Below are positions 41,656-51,565 of a stretch of DNA of 64,000 bases, piece by piece. Within the stretch, counting starts at the first letter, position 1; each line of letters opens with the position of its first letter. The translations under genes and the position numbers were made by a program. This stretch comes from Burkholderia diffusa (GTDB lineage: Bacteria; Pseudomonadota; Gammaproteobacteria; Burkholderiales; Burkholderiaceae), in the NCBI RefSeq assembly GCF_001718315.1, contig NZ_CP013362.1, positions 930,001-994,000 of the forward strand. The letters are read 5' to 3'. The notes below the pieces were generated by a model. It did not search any database and was not told the DNA's origin. It saw only the letters and a list, made by a program, of their open reading frames with translations.

Positions 41656-41955
41656 GGATGTCTCCGTTTTGTCGTTGGGGCATTCGACCGAGCGTGCGTC
41701 GAGCCGGCAGGTGGACGCCTGCCGGGAGAGCGCAGCCGGGCGGATGATGCGGTAGCGACGTGGACGCGCGTCGTGGCGCGGACGTCACTCGCCGGTCGAC
41801 GAGACAGACGGGCAGGTCGCCGCCGCCCTGTGCCGGCATGGTCGGTTCGCATGCCGGGTGCGGCGCGCGAACGCGCGCGCGGGAGGGTGGCCGCGCGATT
41901 GCGGAAAATTATAGCCAGCGCCGCGACATAGCGACAATCGCGGGCGGGTGCAGAC
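41656..41955 (-). other. Gap between the MHS transporter and the TonB-domain lipoprotein
   Basis: This 300-base stretch holds the transporter's upstream region. I see no convincing gene, terminator or promoter box in it. Confidence 0.4.
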
Positions 41956-42447
41956 TCAATCGAGCGATTGCGCCTGTGCGGATGCGGTGCTTTGCAGCTG
42001 GAAACGCCCGTCGTCGTTGAACAGCCAGCCTTCCATCATCTCGATCCGGCCGTTGCCGTCCAGCAGTTTCGACGGTGGCGGCGGCAGCGGTGCCGAACGG
42101 CGCAGCGATGCGAGCGCGAGCCCTTCCGCTTCGCTGTCGCCGTTGCTGCGATAGACGGATGCGTTGACGAGGCGGCCGCTGCCATCGACGGTGAACGCGA
42201 CGACGACGAGCGAGCGCAGCATCGCCTGCGGCGTCCCGTGCGAGACGCCGGACGGATTGTGCTCGGCGACGCACCGCGCGACTTCCACGCGGTACTGGTC
42301 GCGATTCGCGCTGCGGGTGACGGACGGGATCGTCAGCACCGAGCGCAGCGACGGCGGCGGCGTGATCGTGCAGGCGGCAAGCAACGAGGCGGCGAGCAGC
42401 GCGGCAACACGCAGCCGGCTCGCGCCCGGGTGGGGAAGAGGGGACAT
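41956..42447 (-). CDS. Lipoprotein with a TonB C-terminal-like domain
   Basis: The 163-residue product has a lipoprotein signal with lipobox LAAC (Cys 26) and a domain at about 60-130 (LRSLVVVAFTVDGSGRLVNA ... ASLRRSAPLPPPP) resembling the C-terminal domain of TonB. Unlike TonB it has no N-terminal transmembrane anchor or Pro-rich spanning region. No exbB or exbD lies nearby. The start at 42445-42447 was chosen for the signal sequence. Confidence 0.7.
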   Translation of the reverse strand: MSPLPHPGASRLRVAALLAASLLAACTITPPPSLRSVLTIPSVTRSANRDQYRVEVARCVAEHNPSGVSHGTPQAMLRSLVVVAFTVDGSGRLVNASVYRSNGDSEAEGLALASLRRSAPLPPPPSKLLDGNGRIEMMEGWLFNDDGRFQLQSTASAQAQSLD

Positions 42448-42678
42448 GGGGGCGTGCCGGAGGGTGACTATAAAAAAATGATAGGCGTCCGGGCGCGACC
42501 TGTTATCGGGACAAACGCATAGTGCGCGAAGCGCGACGTGGCGATTCGCAGATGATGGCGATCGGCGGCCCCACCGGCACCTGTCGTGATGTGATGTGAC
42601 GTGACATGTGACCGCGCGGGCGCGACATGCGTACCTGCGCCGCACGCAGCGGCGGTTGGCGTGGCCCGAGCGGCCCGC

Positions 42679-42972
42679 TCAGTAGCCGTGCGTCACGAGC
42701 GACAGAACGGACAGGTCCGGATGCGTGCCGTCGATAATGGTCTTGCCGATATGCACGCCTTCCTGAACCGCTTCGTCGACGCTCGCGAAGCTTTCCTCGC
42801 CGTCCGCGTGGAAGGGCACAGCATGATCGGGCAGCGCGGGATTCACGCCAGGATGGCAGACATATCCGGTGTAGGTGTAACGCGTGTCGCTGCCGGGAGC
42901 GAGGCCCGGCACCACATGGATCTCGAAGCCTTCGTAATCGACGTGATCCGTCGCTGTCGACAGTTCTGTCAT
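42679..42972 (-). CDS. Hypothetical 97-residue protein
   Basis: The product starts MTELSTATDHVDYEGFEI and is an acidic soluble protein with no signal peptide, membrane helix or motif I recognise. The C-terminal SVDEAVQEGVHIGKTIIDG looks like a regular helix. GGAG lies upstream of the ATG at 42970-42972. It sits between two envelope-related genes in the same direction, with long gaps on both sides, so it is probably transcribed alone. Confidence 0.6.
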   Translation of the reverse strand: MTELSTATDHVDYEGFEIHVVPGLAPGSDTRYTYTGYVCHPGVNPALPDHAVPFHADGEESFASVDEAVQEGVHIGKTIIDGTHPDLSVLSLVTHGY

Positions 42973-43130
42973 GGCGGTCTCCGTGTGCCGCACGCACGGA
43001 TGGTGCGCGGGGCATCGAGTCGCGGCGGCGGTCGTGTCGCCGTGCTGATCGAATTCTAGGCGATGGCGGCACGGCTTGTGAGGCTCGCGCGCGGCGTCGG
43101 TGGCCACGGCGGGCGCGCATGTATCACGCG

Positions 43131-43532
43131 TTACCGCGTGCAGCGCGCGTCCTTGCGCTGCACCACGAGGATCACGGGATACTTCTGGCCGTGCTCGAGT
43201 TCCACGGGCGCGACGACCGTCAGCGTCGCCGGATCGGAATCGTCGTACACGCTGACCTGCTCGTTGCGGATATAGGTCACGCCGATGCAGTTCGATGCGC
43301 GCCCGTCATCCGACACCTTGCACTGGATCTCGTTTTCCTTCAGGTAGTTGTACGGCGTCGGGCTCGCGAGGTATTCGCGCAGGCTGCGCGGCGAGCCGCC
43401 GACGCCCTTCACGTACGCGATCGCGCACGACGGTGTTTGCCCGTCGGTGCCGGAGGCGGAATCGGCGGCCGCGGCGTGCGTGCCGACGGCAGCCAGCAGG
43501 GCGACGAGCGACGAGGCGATGAAGGGCTTCAT
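43131..43532 (-). CDS. Hypothetical exported protein
   Basis: The 133-residue product has a Sec signal peptide (about 1-22, ending THAAA) and a mature part with three or four Cys (SCAIAYVKG, IQCKVSD, SNCIGVTY, DARCTR) that could form disulfides. No family was recognised. The ATG at 43530-43532 fits the signal; the longer frame to 43580 does not. It stands alone before tRNA-Ser(UGA). Confidence 0.65.
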   Translation of the reverse strand: MKPFIASSLVALLAAVGTHAAAADSASGTDGQTPSCAIAYVKGVGGSPRSLREYLASPTPYNYLKENEIQCKVSDDGRASNCIGVTYIRNEQVSVYDDSDPATLTVVAPVELEHGQKYPVILVVQRKDARCTR

Positions 43533-43631
43533 GACGTGGTTTCCCGTTTCGCGATTCGGAGCGCCGGATTGTAACGGCATCGGGCGAGATGCGTCGGCCC
43601 GCTGGGCACGTACCGTGCGCGGCGGACAAAC

Positions 43632-43665
43632 AAAAACCCCGTCATTCGAAGAATGGACGGGGTTT
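43632..43665 (-). terminator. Intrinsic terminator of tRNA-Ser(UGA)
   Basis: On the minus strand AACCCCGTC and GACGGGGTT arms with an inner ATTC/GAAT stem and one bulge precede a T run (complement of 43632-43636). Confidence 0.8.
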
Positions 43666-43676
43666 GGCGAACTTCC

Positions 43677-43764
43677 TGGCGGAAGCGGTGAGATTCGAAC
43701 TCACGGACAGTTTCCCGTCGCCGGTTTTCAAGACCGGTGCCTTAAACCGCTCGGCCACGCTTCC
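43677..43764 (-). tRNA. tRNA-Ser (anticodon UGA)
   Basis: The 88-base gene includes CCA. Acceptor GGAAGCG pairs with CGCTTCC, the anticodon stem CCGGT/ACCGG encloses CTTGAAA with anticodon TGA, and the long variable arm (CGACGGGAAACTGTCC) marks it as tRNA-Ser. It reads UCA and, by wobble, other UCN codons. Confidence 0.96.
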
Positions 43765-43806
43765 ACACGAGGCGGCATTGTAACCGAAATGCCGCGCCGT
43801 TCCGCT

Positions 43807-45021
43807 TCAATCGTCGCGCAGGAACAATTCCTGCAGGTCGTTGAGGAATCGTTGACCCAGCGGCGTCGGCGCAATCTGCGCAAAGTCGCGCGTGATCAAT
43901 CCGCGCTGCTCTGCTTCCTTGAGTGCCGGCTCGATCGTGCTGATCGGCAAACCCGTGCGCTCGGCAAAGCTGTGCACGGGGAAGCCCTCGACGAGCCGCA
44001 GCGTGTTCAGCATGAACTCGAACGGCAGGTCGCGCGCACCGACTTCACGCTCTTCCTGCACGGGCGTGCCGGCCATCGCCTGTTCGATGAAGGTGGCCGG
44101 ATGCTTGTAGCGTGCCTGTCGCAGGATCCGGTTCGGGAACGACAGCTTCGTGTGTGCGCCCGCGCCGATGCCGAGATAGTCGCCGAAGCGCCAGTAGTTA
44201 AGGTTGTGCTTGCACTGATGATTCGGCTTCGCGTACGCGGACACTTCGTAGCGGTCGTAACCGGCCTCGGCCGTGCGCGCATGGATCCATTCCTGCATGT
44301 CGGCTGACGCGTCGTCGTCGGGCACCGCGGGCGGAAACTTCGCGAACAGCGTGTTCGGTTCGAGCGTCAGGTGATACAGCGACAGATGCGGCGGCGCGAA
44401 CGACAGCGCAGTCTCGATGTCGGCCCGGCATTCGTCGAGCGTCTGGTTCGGCAGCGCGAACATCAGGTCGAGGTTGAAGTTGTCGAACGTCTTCGCGGCG
44501 ATCTCGACGGCCGCGCGCGCCTGCGCGGTGTCGTGAATGCGGCCGAGCGCTTTGAGATGGCCTTCGTTGAAGCTCTGGATGCCGACCGACAGGCGATTCA
44601 CGCCGCTCGCGCGGAACTGCGCGAACTTCGCGGCTTCGAACGTCCCCGGGTTCGCCTCGAGCGTGATCTCGGCGTCGGCATCGAGCGGCAGCAGTGCGCG
44701 CACGTCGGACAGCAGACGGTCGAGACCGGCCGCGGACAGCAGGCTCGGCGTGCCGCCGCCGATGAACACCGTATGCACCTGCCGGCCCCAGACGAGCGGC
44801 AGCGCCTGTTCGAGATCCGCACGCAGCGCATCGAGGTACTCGGTTTCCGGAAACCGCTCGCCTTTCCACTCGTGCGAGTTGAAATCGCAGTACGGGCACT
44901 TGCGCACGCACCACGGAAAATGCACGTATACCGCGAGCGGCGGCAGCGACGTGAGCCGTACCTGCCCGGGCGACGTGAAGGTCGCGACGACGCGCGCGCC
45001 GGTTTCCGCCGCCTGGCTCAT
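43807..45021 (-). CDS. hemW: Radical SAM haem chaperone HemW
   Basis: The 404-residue product resembles oxygen-independent coproporphyrinogen III oxidase but has the HemW form of the cluster motif, C38-X3-C42-X2-C45-X-F47 (FPWCVRKCPYCDF). GGGTPSLLS and an HNLNYWRFGDYLGIG segment follow. HemW binds haem and delivers it to respiratory proteins; it does not make haem. GGAGG precedes the ATG. It follows rph-rdgB after 34 bases, in the common rph-rdgB-hemW order. Confidence 0.93.
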   Translation of the reverse strand: MSQAAETGARVVATFTSPGQVRLTSLPPLAVYVHFPWCVRKCPYCDFNSHEWKGERFPETEYLDALRADLEQALPLVWGRQVHTVFIGGGTPSLLSAAGLDRLLSDVRALLPLDADAEITLEANPGTFEAAKFAQFRASGVNRLSVGIQSFNEGHLKALGRIHDTAQARAAVEIAAKTFDNFNLDLMFALPNQTLDECRADIETALSFAPPHLSLYHLTLEPNTLFAKFPPAVPDDDASADMQEWIHARTAEAGYDRYEVSAYAKPNHQCKHNLNYWRFGDYLGIGAGAHTKLSFPNRILRQARYKHPATFIEQAMAGTPVQEEREVGARDLPFEFMLNTLRLVEGFPVHSFAERTGLPISTIEPALKEAEQRGLITRDFAQIAPTPLGQRFLNDLQELFLRDD

Positions 45022-45055
45022 GCGGCCTCCGGTTGCGAATGCGTGACGAAGTCGA

Positions 45056-45685
45056 TCATGCCGGTTCCTCCGCGAGCCGCGCGAGCAACGCCTTCAATGC
45101 GAGCGCGCGATGGCTGTGCGTGTTCTTCACGGCCGGCTCGAGTTCGGCCGCCGTCGCGCCGAGCGACGGCAGGTGGAAATGCGGGTCGTAGCCGAATCCG
45201 TGCTCGCCGCGCGGCGTGTCGATGATCTCGCCCTCCCAGCGTCCTTCGGCGAACAGCGGCTCGGGATCGTCCGCGTGGCGCACCAGCGCGAGCACGCAGC
45301 AATAGTATGCGCGCCGGTCGTGGACGCCGCGCAGCTGCTCGACGAGGTACGCATTGTTCGCCGCGTCGCCCTTGTCGCGGCCCGCACGCTGCGCGTAGCG
45401 GGCCGAATACACGCCCGGCGCGCCGCGCAGCGCGCGCACGCACAGGCCCGAATCGTCGGCGATCGCCGGCAGGCTGGTGAGCCGCGACGCGTGGCGCGCT
45501 TTCGTCAGTGCGTTCTCGATGAACGTACCGAACGGTTCTTCCGCTTCCGGCACGGCCAGCTCGCCCTGCGGCACGATCTCGATGCCGACCGTCGAGAACA
45601 GCGCGGTGAACTCGCGCAGCTTGCCGGCGTTGTTCGACGCGAGCACGATGCGCGAAAGCGGCGCGGGGGTGCGATCGTCAGACAT
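45056..45685 (-). CDS. rdgB: dITP/XTP pyrophosphatase RdgB (HAM1 family)
   Basis: The 209-residue product removes inosine and xanthosine triphosphates from the nucleotide pool. It has [11 protein letters not shown] (substrate loop), [20 protein letters not shown], and [15 protein letters not shown]. Its start overlaps the rph stop by eight bases, so the two are translationally coupled, and hemW follows after 34 bases. Confidence 0.95.
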   Translation of the reverse strand: MSDDRTPAPLSRIVLASNNAGKLREFTALFSTVGIEIVPQGELAVPEAEEPFGTFIENALTKARHASRLTSLPAIADDSGLCVRALRGAPGVYSARYAQRAGRDKGDAANNAYLVEQLRGVHDRRAYYCCVLALVRHADDPEPLFAEGRWEGEIIDTPRGEHGFGYDPHFHLPSLGATAAELEPAVKNTHSHRALALKALLARLAEEPA

Positions 45686-46418
45686 GGCTCGCGCCCAGCA
45701 CGTCTTTCTGCAACTGCACGAGTTGGCCGATTCCGCTTTGCGCGAGGTCGAGCAGCGCGTTCATTTCGTCCCGCGAGAACGGCACCCCTTCGGCGGTGCC
45801 CTGGACTTCGACGAAGCCGCCGGCGCCCGTCATCACGACGTTCATGTCGGTGTCGCAGCGCGAATCTTCCGCGTAGTCGAGGTCGAGCACGGGCGCGCCT
45901 TCGTACACGCCGACCGAAATCGCGGCGACGTGGTCGGTGATCGGCGAGCGCGCGAGCTTGCCGGCCGCGATCAGCTTCGACACGGCGTCGTGCGCGGCGA
46001 CGAACGCGCCGGTGATGCTGGCCGTGCGCGTGCCGCCGTCGGCCTGGATCACGTCGCAGTCGATGTGGATCGTGCGCGGGCCGAGCGCTTCGAGATCGAA
46101 CACCGCGCGCAGCGCGCGGCCGATCAGGCGCTGAATTTCCTGCGTACGGCCCGTCTGCTTGCCGCGCGCGGCTTCACGGTCGCTGCGCGTGTGCGTCGCG
46201 CGCGGCAGCATTCCGTATTCGGCCGTCAGCCAGCCCTGGCCGCGATCGCGCAGGAATTCGGGCACGCGTTCGGCGACGCTCGCGGTGCAGATCACCTTGG
46301 TATCGCCGAATTCGACGAGTACCGAGCCTTCGGCGTGTTTCGTGTAATGGCGCGTGAGGGCGACCTTGCGCAGTTCGTCGGCGCGGCGGCCGCTCGGGCG
46401 GGACAGGGAAGACGTCAT
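45678..46418 (-). CDS. rph: Ribonuclease PH
   Basis: The 246-residue phosphorolytic exonuclease trims tRNA 3' ends. It shows [53 protein letters not shown] and the C-terminal [14 protein letters not shown]. The ATG at 46416-46418 gives [17 protein letters not shown]; the frame continues upstream without support. It diverges from yicC. Confidence 0.96.
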   Translation of the reverse strand: MTSSLSRPSGRRADELRKVALTRHYTKHAEGSVLVEFGDTKVICTASVAERVPEFLRDRGQGWLTAEYGMLPRATHTRSDREAARGKQTGRTQEIQRLIGRALRAVFDLEALGPRTIHIDCDVIQADGGTRTASITGAFVAAHDAVSKLIAAGKLARSPITDHVAAISVGVYEGAPVLDLDYAEDSRCDTDMNVVMTGAGGFVEVQGTAEGVPFSRDEMNALLDLAQSGIGQLVQLQKDVLGASHV

Positions 46419-46594
46419 GGGGGAATCGTGGACGGAAGAGGAAACCCCGATTTTAGCGCCGAACGGCCGCCTTGCCCGGCGGGGTGGCGCGCAAAAATGG
46501 GATAATGCGCGCTTCCCGCCCCGCGCCTTGCAATGCGCCGGGCGCCTCGACATATTCCCCGCCCGACAAGGGCACCCAGACGGCGAGACGAACC

Positions 46595-47518
46595 ATGATC
46601 TACAGCATGACGGGCTATGCGAGCGCGACGCGCGAACTCGCCACGGCTACCGGCAACGGCGGCACCAGCGTGTCGGTCGAACTGCGCACCGTGAACTCGC
46701 GCTTCCTCGACCTGAATTTCCGCATGCCGGACGACGTGCGCGCGTGCGAGCCCGCGCTGCGCGAAATGCTGATGAACAAGCTGTCGCGCGGCAAGGTCGA
46801 CGTGCGCATCAACCTGCAGCGCGGCGAGCAGAGCATCGGTGCCGGTGCGCTGAACCAGACGGCGCTCGGCCAGCTGGCGGAGCTCGAGCGCTCGGTGCTC
46901 GATTCGTTCCCGGGCGTCGGCCGCCTGCGCGCGGGCGAGATCCTGCGCTGGCCGGGCGTGCTCGCCGAAAGCGGCGTGTCGGCGGAAGCGATCCGCGACG
47001 CGGTGCTCGCGTGCGGCAAGGAAGCGATCGGCGAGCTCGTCGTCGTGCGTTCGCGCGAAGGCGCGCAGCTGGCGACGATGCTGCTGTCGAACGTCACCGA
47101 AATGGAGGCGATCGTCGCGCGCATCACGCCGCTCGTGCCGGAACTGATCGCGAAGCATCAGCAGAAGATCGTCGAGCGGATGCAGGAAGCGCTCGGCCTC
47201 GCGGCGCCCGAAGGCAGCGCGCCGATCGTCACGCGCGAGGAAGCCGCGGAACGCATTCGTCAGGAAGTGACGATGTACGGCATCCGGATCGACATCGCGG
47301 AAGAACTGTCGCGACTCACCGCGCACCTGAACGAAACGCGTCACGTGATCGAGAAGGGCGGCCGCGTCGGCAAGCGTCTCGACTTCATGATGCAGGAACT
47401 GAATCGAGAAGCAAACACGCTCGGCTCGAAGGCGGCGGCGAAGGAACTGGCCGACGCGTCGATGGCGCTCAAGCTGTTGATCGAGCAGATGCGTGAGCAA
47501 GTGCAAAACCTGGAGTAA
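46595..47518 (+). CDS. yicC: YicC-family endoribonuclease
   Basis: The 307-residue product starts [14 protein letters not shown] and has the YicC N-terminal domain (about 1-165) and the DUF1732 C-terminal domain (about 220-307) ending [20 protein letters not shown]. YicC-type proteins have been linked to RNA cleavage and small-RNA decay. The start is set by the family signature. It lies six bases before gmk, a conserved neighbour. Confidence 0.92.
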   Translation: MIYSMTGYASATRELATATGNGGTSVSVELRTVNSRFLDLNFRMPDDVRACEPALREMLMNKLSRGKVDVRINLQRGEQSIGAGALNQTALGQLAELERSVLDSFPGVGRLRAGEILRWPGVLAESGVSAEAIRDAVLACGKEAIGELVVVRSREGAQLATMLLSNVTEMEAIVARITPLVPELIAKHQQKIVERMQEALGLAAPEGSAPIVTREEAAERIRQEVTMYGIRIDIAEELSRLTAHLNETRHVIEKGGRVGKRLDFMMQELNREANTLGSKAAAKELADASMALKLLIEQMREQVQNLE

Positions 47519-48208
<690 letters not shown>

Positions 48209-48266
48209 CGCGGGGGCAGAGGGACATAAGGTAGAATAGGGACTATATTCAGAAGGAATTACCAAC

Positions 48267-48470
48267 ATGGCTCGCATTACCGTCGAAGACTGCCTGAAGC
48301 AAATCCCCAACCGCTTCGAACTGGCGCTCGCCGCCACTTACCGCGCGCGGCAGCTCGCGCAAGGCCATACGCCGAAGATCGAGAGCCGCGACAAGCCGAC
48401 CGTCGTCGCGCTGCGCGAGATCGCTGCCGGCCAGGTCGGCGTCGAGATGCTGAAGAAGGTGCCGGTGTAA
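48267..48470 (+). CDS. rpoZ: RNA polymerase omega subunit
   Basis: The 67-residue product starts [20 protein letters not shown], the omega signature, followed by the conserved helix for beta-prime contact. Omega supports RNA polymerase assembly and, in some bacteria, ppGpp binding. AGAAGGA precedes the ATG. It is 63 bases upstream of spoT. Confidence 0.97.
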
Positions 48471-48533
48471 CGCGCATCCGGCCCGTTCCAGCCATGTAGT
48501 CCACGCGCGCAACGACTCGACCTGGAGGCGAAT

Positions 48534-50900
48534 ATGAGCACCACCCCATCGTCCGCCTCCGCGGATTCGACCACCGAAGCCACGGCCCAGTCGCCTGCGC
48601 GCCAGTACATCGACGCGGTCCTCGAACAGTCCTTCCGGCATCTGTTCGGGCCGACCGCCACGCCGGAGCAGCCGCGCAAGCACGGCGTCGTTTCGATCGC
48701 GAAACTGACGGCCGCGCTTGCCGAGTATCTCCCTCCGGAAGAAATCAAAGAGGTCAAGGCGGCGTTCCACTTCAGCGACGAAGCCCACCTCGGTCAATAT
48801 CGCCAGAGCGGCGAACCCTACATCACCCATCCCGTCGCCGTCGCCGAAATCTGCGCCGGCTGGAAGCTCGACGCGCAAGCCGTGATGGCCGCGCTCCTGC
48901 ACGACGTAATGGAAGACCAGGGCGTGACCAAGAGCGAGCTGGCCGAACGGTTCGGCCCGAAAGTCGCCGAACTGGTCGACGGCCTGTCGAAGCTCGACAA
49001 GATGGAGTTCCGCAGCCGCGAGGAAGCGCAGGCTGAAAACTTCCGCAAGATGCTGCTCGCGATGGCGCGCGACGTGCGCGTCATTCTCGTCAAGCTCGCC
49101 GACCGTCTGCACAACATGCGCACACTCGGCGCGGTGCCGATGGAAAAGCGCCGTCGCGTCGCGCGCGAGACGCTCGACATCTACGCGCCGATCGCGCACC
49201 GCCTCGGGTTGAACAACACCTATCGCGAGCTGCAGGACATGAGCTTCGCGAACTTCAACCCGCATCGCTACGCGACGCTCGAGAAGGCCGTGAAGGCCGC
49301 GCGCGGCAACCGCCGCGAAGTGATCGGCAAGATCCTCGAGGCCGCTCAGCGCGCGATGGGCGACGCGAAGCTCGACGCCGAGATTACGGGCCGCGAAAAG
49401 ACGATCTACAGCATCTATCGCAAGATGCGCGACAAGCAGCTGTCGTTCTCGCAGGTGCTCGACGTGTACGGCTTTCGCGTCGTCGTCGAGAATCCGCTCG
49501 ACTGCTACACGTGCATCGGCGCGTTGCACGCGCTGTACAAGCCCGTGCCCGGCAAGTTCAAGGACTACATCGCGATCCCGAAGATCAACGGCTATCAGTC
49601 GCTGCACACGACGCTCGTCGGCCCGTTCGGCGCACCGATCGAGTTCCAGGTGCGCACGCGCAAGATGCACGAGATCGCCGAGGCCGGCGTGGCCGCGCAC
49701 TGGCTGTACAAGAACGGCGGCGCGGATCTGAACGACGTGCAGAAGCGCGCGCATCAGTGGCTGAAGTCGCTGCTCGACATCCAGAGCGAAGCGGGCGATT
49801 CGAGCGAATTCCTCGAGCACGTGAAGATCGACCTGTTCCCGGATGCGGTCTACGTGTTCACGCCGAAGTCGAAGATCATGGCGCTGCCGCGCGGCGCGAC
49901 GGCGCTCGATTTCGCGTATTCGATCCACAGCGATCTCGGCAATCAGTGCGTGGCCGTGAAGATCAACAACGAGTTGCTGCCGCTGCGTACCGAGCTGAAG
50001 AGCGGCGACATCGTCGAGGTGATCACCGCGCCGTACTCGAAGCCGAACCCCGCGTGGCTGGGCTTCGTGCGCACGGGCAAGGCGCGTTCGGCGATTCGTC
50101 ACTACCTGAAGACGATGCGCCTGAACGAGTCGGTGCAGCTCGGCGAGCGGCTCGTCGACCAGAGCCTGAAGGGTTACGGCCTCGCGCTCGCCGATGTCGC
50201 GCCGGAGGTGTGGGAGAAGCTCGTCCAGTGGACGGGCAACAAGAGCCGCCAGGAAATCTTCGCGGACATCGGGCTCGGCCGCCGTGTCGCCGCGGTGATG
50301 GCCAAGCGCATCGAGGTGCTGATGAGCGGCCGCGATGCGGACGACGATCTGCCGAAGTCCGAGCGGCATCCCGCGCACAATGCGCCGCCGGTCGTGATCA
50401 CCGGCACCGAAGGGATGTCCGTGCAACTGTCGGCGTGCTGCCGACCGATTCCGGGCGATGCGATCATGGGCTATATCGGCATCGGCCTCGGGATGGCGAT
50501 TCATACGACCGATTGCCGGGTCGCGCAGCGCATCCATCGCCGCGATCCGGGCCGCTGGATCGACGTCGAGTGGGCGCCGCAGCCGGGTCGCCTGTTCGAT
50601 GTCGCGGTGAAGGCGCTCGTGAAGAACACGAAGGGCATCTTCGCGCGCGTTGCGGCGGACATCACGTCGGCCGACGCGAACATCGTTCACATTGCGATGG
50701 ACGAGGATCTGACGCACGAATCGACGGTGCTGCGGTTTGTGATCCAGGTCAGCGATCGCGTGCATCTCGCGAACGTGATGCGGCGCGTGCGGACCAATCC
50801 CGACGTGATGCGCATCATGCGCGAGCGCTCGACCGACGACAGCGTGCATGCGCGTCACGACGGCGGCATGCGCATCGAGCGCGAGCGGCAGGATTACTGA
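48534..50900 (+). CDS. spoT: Bifunctional (p)ppGpp synthetase/hydrolase SpoT
   Basis: The 788-residue product has an HD hydrolase domain (about 85-240) with LLHDVMEDQGVTKSE and LADRLHNMRTLGAV. A synthetase domain (about 290-400) follows with DVYGFRVVVENPLDCYTCIG, IAIPKINGYQSLHTTLVGPF and EIAEAGVAAHW. A TGS domain (about 440-500), a zinc/helical region and an ACT domain at the C-terminus complete it. The intact HD motif argues for the SpoT class. It controls the stringent response. GGAGG lies before the ATG. A weak terminator-like hairpin (ACGGCG/CGCCGT) follows at 50930-50957. Confidence 0.95.
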   Translation: MSTTPSSASADSTTEATAQSPARQYIDAVLEQSFRHLFGPTATPEQPRKHGVVSIAKLTAALAEYLPPEEIKEVKAAFHFSDEAHLGQYRQSGEPYITHPVAVAEICAGWKLDAQAVMAALLHDVMEDQGVTKSELAERFGPKVAELVDGLSKLDKMEFRSREEAQAENFRKMLLAMARDVRVILVKLADRLHNMRTLGAVPMEKRRRVARETLDIYAPIAHRLGLNNTYRELQDMSFANFNPHRYATLEKAVKAARGNRREVIGKILEAAQRAMGDAKLDAEITGREKTIYSIYRKMRDKQLSFSQVLDVYGFRVVVENPLDCYTCIGALHALYKPVPGKFKDYIAIPKINGYQSLHTTLVGPFGAPIEFQVRTRKMHEIAEAGVAAHWLYKNGGADLNDVQKRAHQWLKSLLDIQSEAGDSSEFLEHVKIDLFPDAVYVFTPKSKIMALPRGATALDFAYSIHSDLGNQCVAVKINNELLPLRTELKSGDIVEVITAPYSKPNPAWLGFVRTGKARSAIRHYLKTMRLNESVQLGERLVDQSLKGYGLALADVAPEVWEKLVQWTGNKSRQEIFADIGLGRRVAAVMAKRIEVLMSGRDADDDLPKSERHPAHNAPPVVITGTEGMSVQLSACCRPIPGDAIMGYIGIGLGMAIHTTDCRVAQRIHRRDPGRWIDVEWAPQPGRLFDVAVKALVKNTKGIFARVAADITSADANIVHIAMDEDLTHESTVLRFVIQVSDRVHLANVMRRVRTNPDVMRIMRERSTDDSVHARHDGGMRIERERQDY

Positions 50901-51034
50901 CGCCGCGCGTTGGTTTGCGGCGCGATACGACGGCGGCCATGGGTCGCCGTTTTCATTTGTGCTGCGGGACGGACGGTGTTGTGCAGTGGCAACGCGACTC
51001 GAGTCGAATGGGTGATGGCAGAAGAGAGGGGGCG

Positions 51035-51070
51035 CGAAAAGAAAAAGGGCCTTCCCGGAGGAAGGCCCTT
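51035..51070 (-). terminator. Intrinsic terminator of the tRNA-Arg cluster
   Basis: An 11-pair perfect stem (arms 51045-51055 and 51060-51070) precedes a T-rich run on the minus strand, just after the last tRNA-Arg. Related weaker hairpins lie after the other two copies. Confidence 0.85.
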
Positions 51071-51076
51071 CTGAGG

Positions 51077-51153
51077 TGGCGCGGCTGGCAGGATTCGAAC
51101 CCACGACCCCTTGGTTCGTAGCCAAGTACTCTATCCAACTGAGCTACAGCCGC
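51077..51153 (-). tRNA. tRNA-Arg (anticodon ACG), promoter-distal copy
   Basis: The 77-base gene includes CCA. Acceptor GCGGCTG pairs with CAGCCGC, and the anticodon loop CTACGAA gives ACG (wobble inosine expected, reading CGU/CGC/CGA). It is identical by eye to the two copies upstream. Confidence 0.97.
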
Positions 51154-51214
51154 ACGCAAAGCGGTACTACTTCAACTGTCGGAACCTTCTGCGATGGGAA
51201 GGCCCCCAAAAAGG

Positions 51215-51291
51215 TGGCGCGGCTGGCAGGATTCGAACCCACGACCCCTTGGTTCGTAGCCAAGTACTCTATCCAACTGAGCTACAGCCGC
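51215..51291 (-). tRNA. tRNA-Arg (anticodon ACG), middle copy
   Basis: Same 77-base sequence as the neighbouring copies, anticodon ACG, CCA encoded. A 61-base spacer separates it from the distal copy; the spacer carries a decayed version (CCTTC/GAAGG) of the terminator hairpin. Confidence 0.97.
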
Positions 51292-51358
51292 ACGCAACAA
51301 CAAAACGCTACAACATCGAACTGAAAGGGCCTTCGGTTGAGAAGGCCCTCGAAAAAGG

Positions 51359-51435
51359 TGGCGCGGCTGGCAGGATTCGAACCCACGACCCCTTGGTTCG
51401 TAGCCAAGTACTCTATCCAACTGAGCTACAGCCGC
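51359..51435 (-). tRNA. tRNA-Arg (anticodon ACG), promoter-proximal copy
   Basis: Same 77-base sequence, anticodon ACG, CCA encoded. The 67-base spacer after it contains a nine-pair hairpin (arms 51326-51334 and 51341-51349) very like the final terminator. It is first in the cluster behind the promoter at 51462-51489. Confidence 0.97.
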
Positions 51436-51461
51436 ACGCAGAAGCGGAAGTATAGCAGGGT

Positions 51462-51489
51462 TGTATAAAAAGGGAAGCCTTATTCGCAA
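51462..51489 (-). promoter_or_regulatory. Candidate promoter of the tRNA-Arg cluster
   Basis: On the minus strand TTGCGA (complement of 51484-51489), 16 bases, and TATACA (complement of 51462-51467). A second -10-like TATACT lies slightly closer to the first tRNA. Confidence 0.5.
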
Positions 51490-51565
51490 AAAATGTCACC
51501 CGATCTTGGGCGGCCGCGTTCGTGTACCCTTGATGCATCAGTCATCCATGTGTTGAATCTGCATC

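Noticed and set aside
48249..51125. A 958-codon minus-strand frame opposite rpoZ, spoT and a tRNA
   Set aside because: It runs through a tRNA gene and opposite SpoT; the product is Arg/His/Asp-rich with no domain.
51077..51435. A CRISPR-like or direct-repeat array
   Set aside because: The three repeats are complete tRNA-Arg genes with all stems and anticodon intact.
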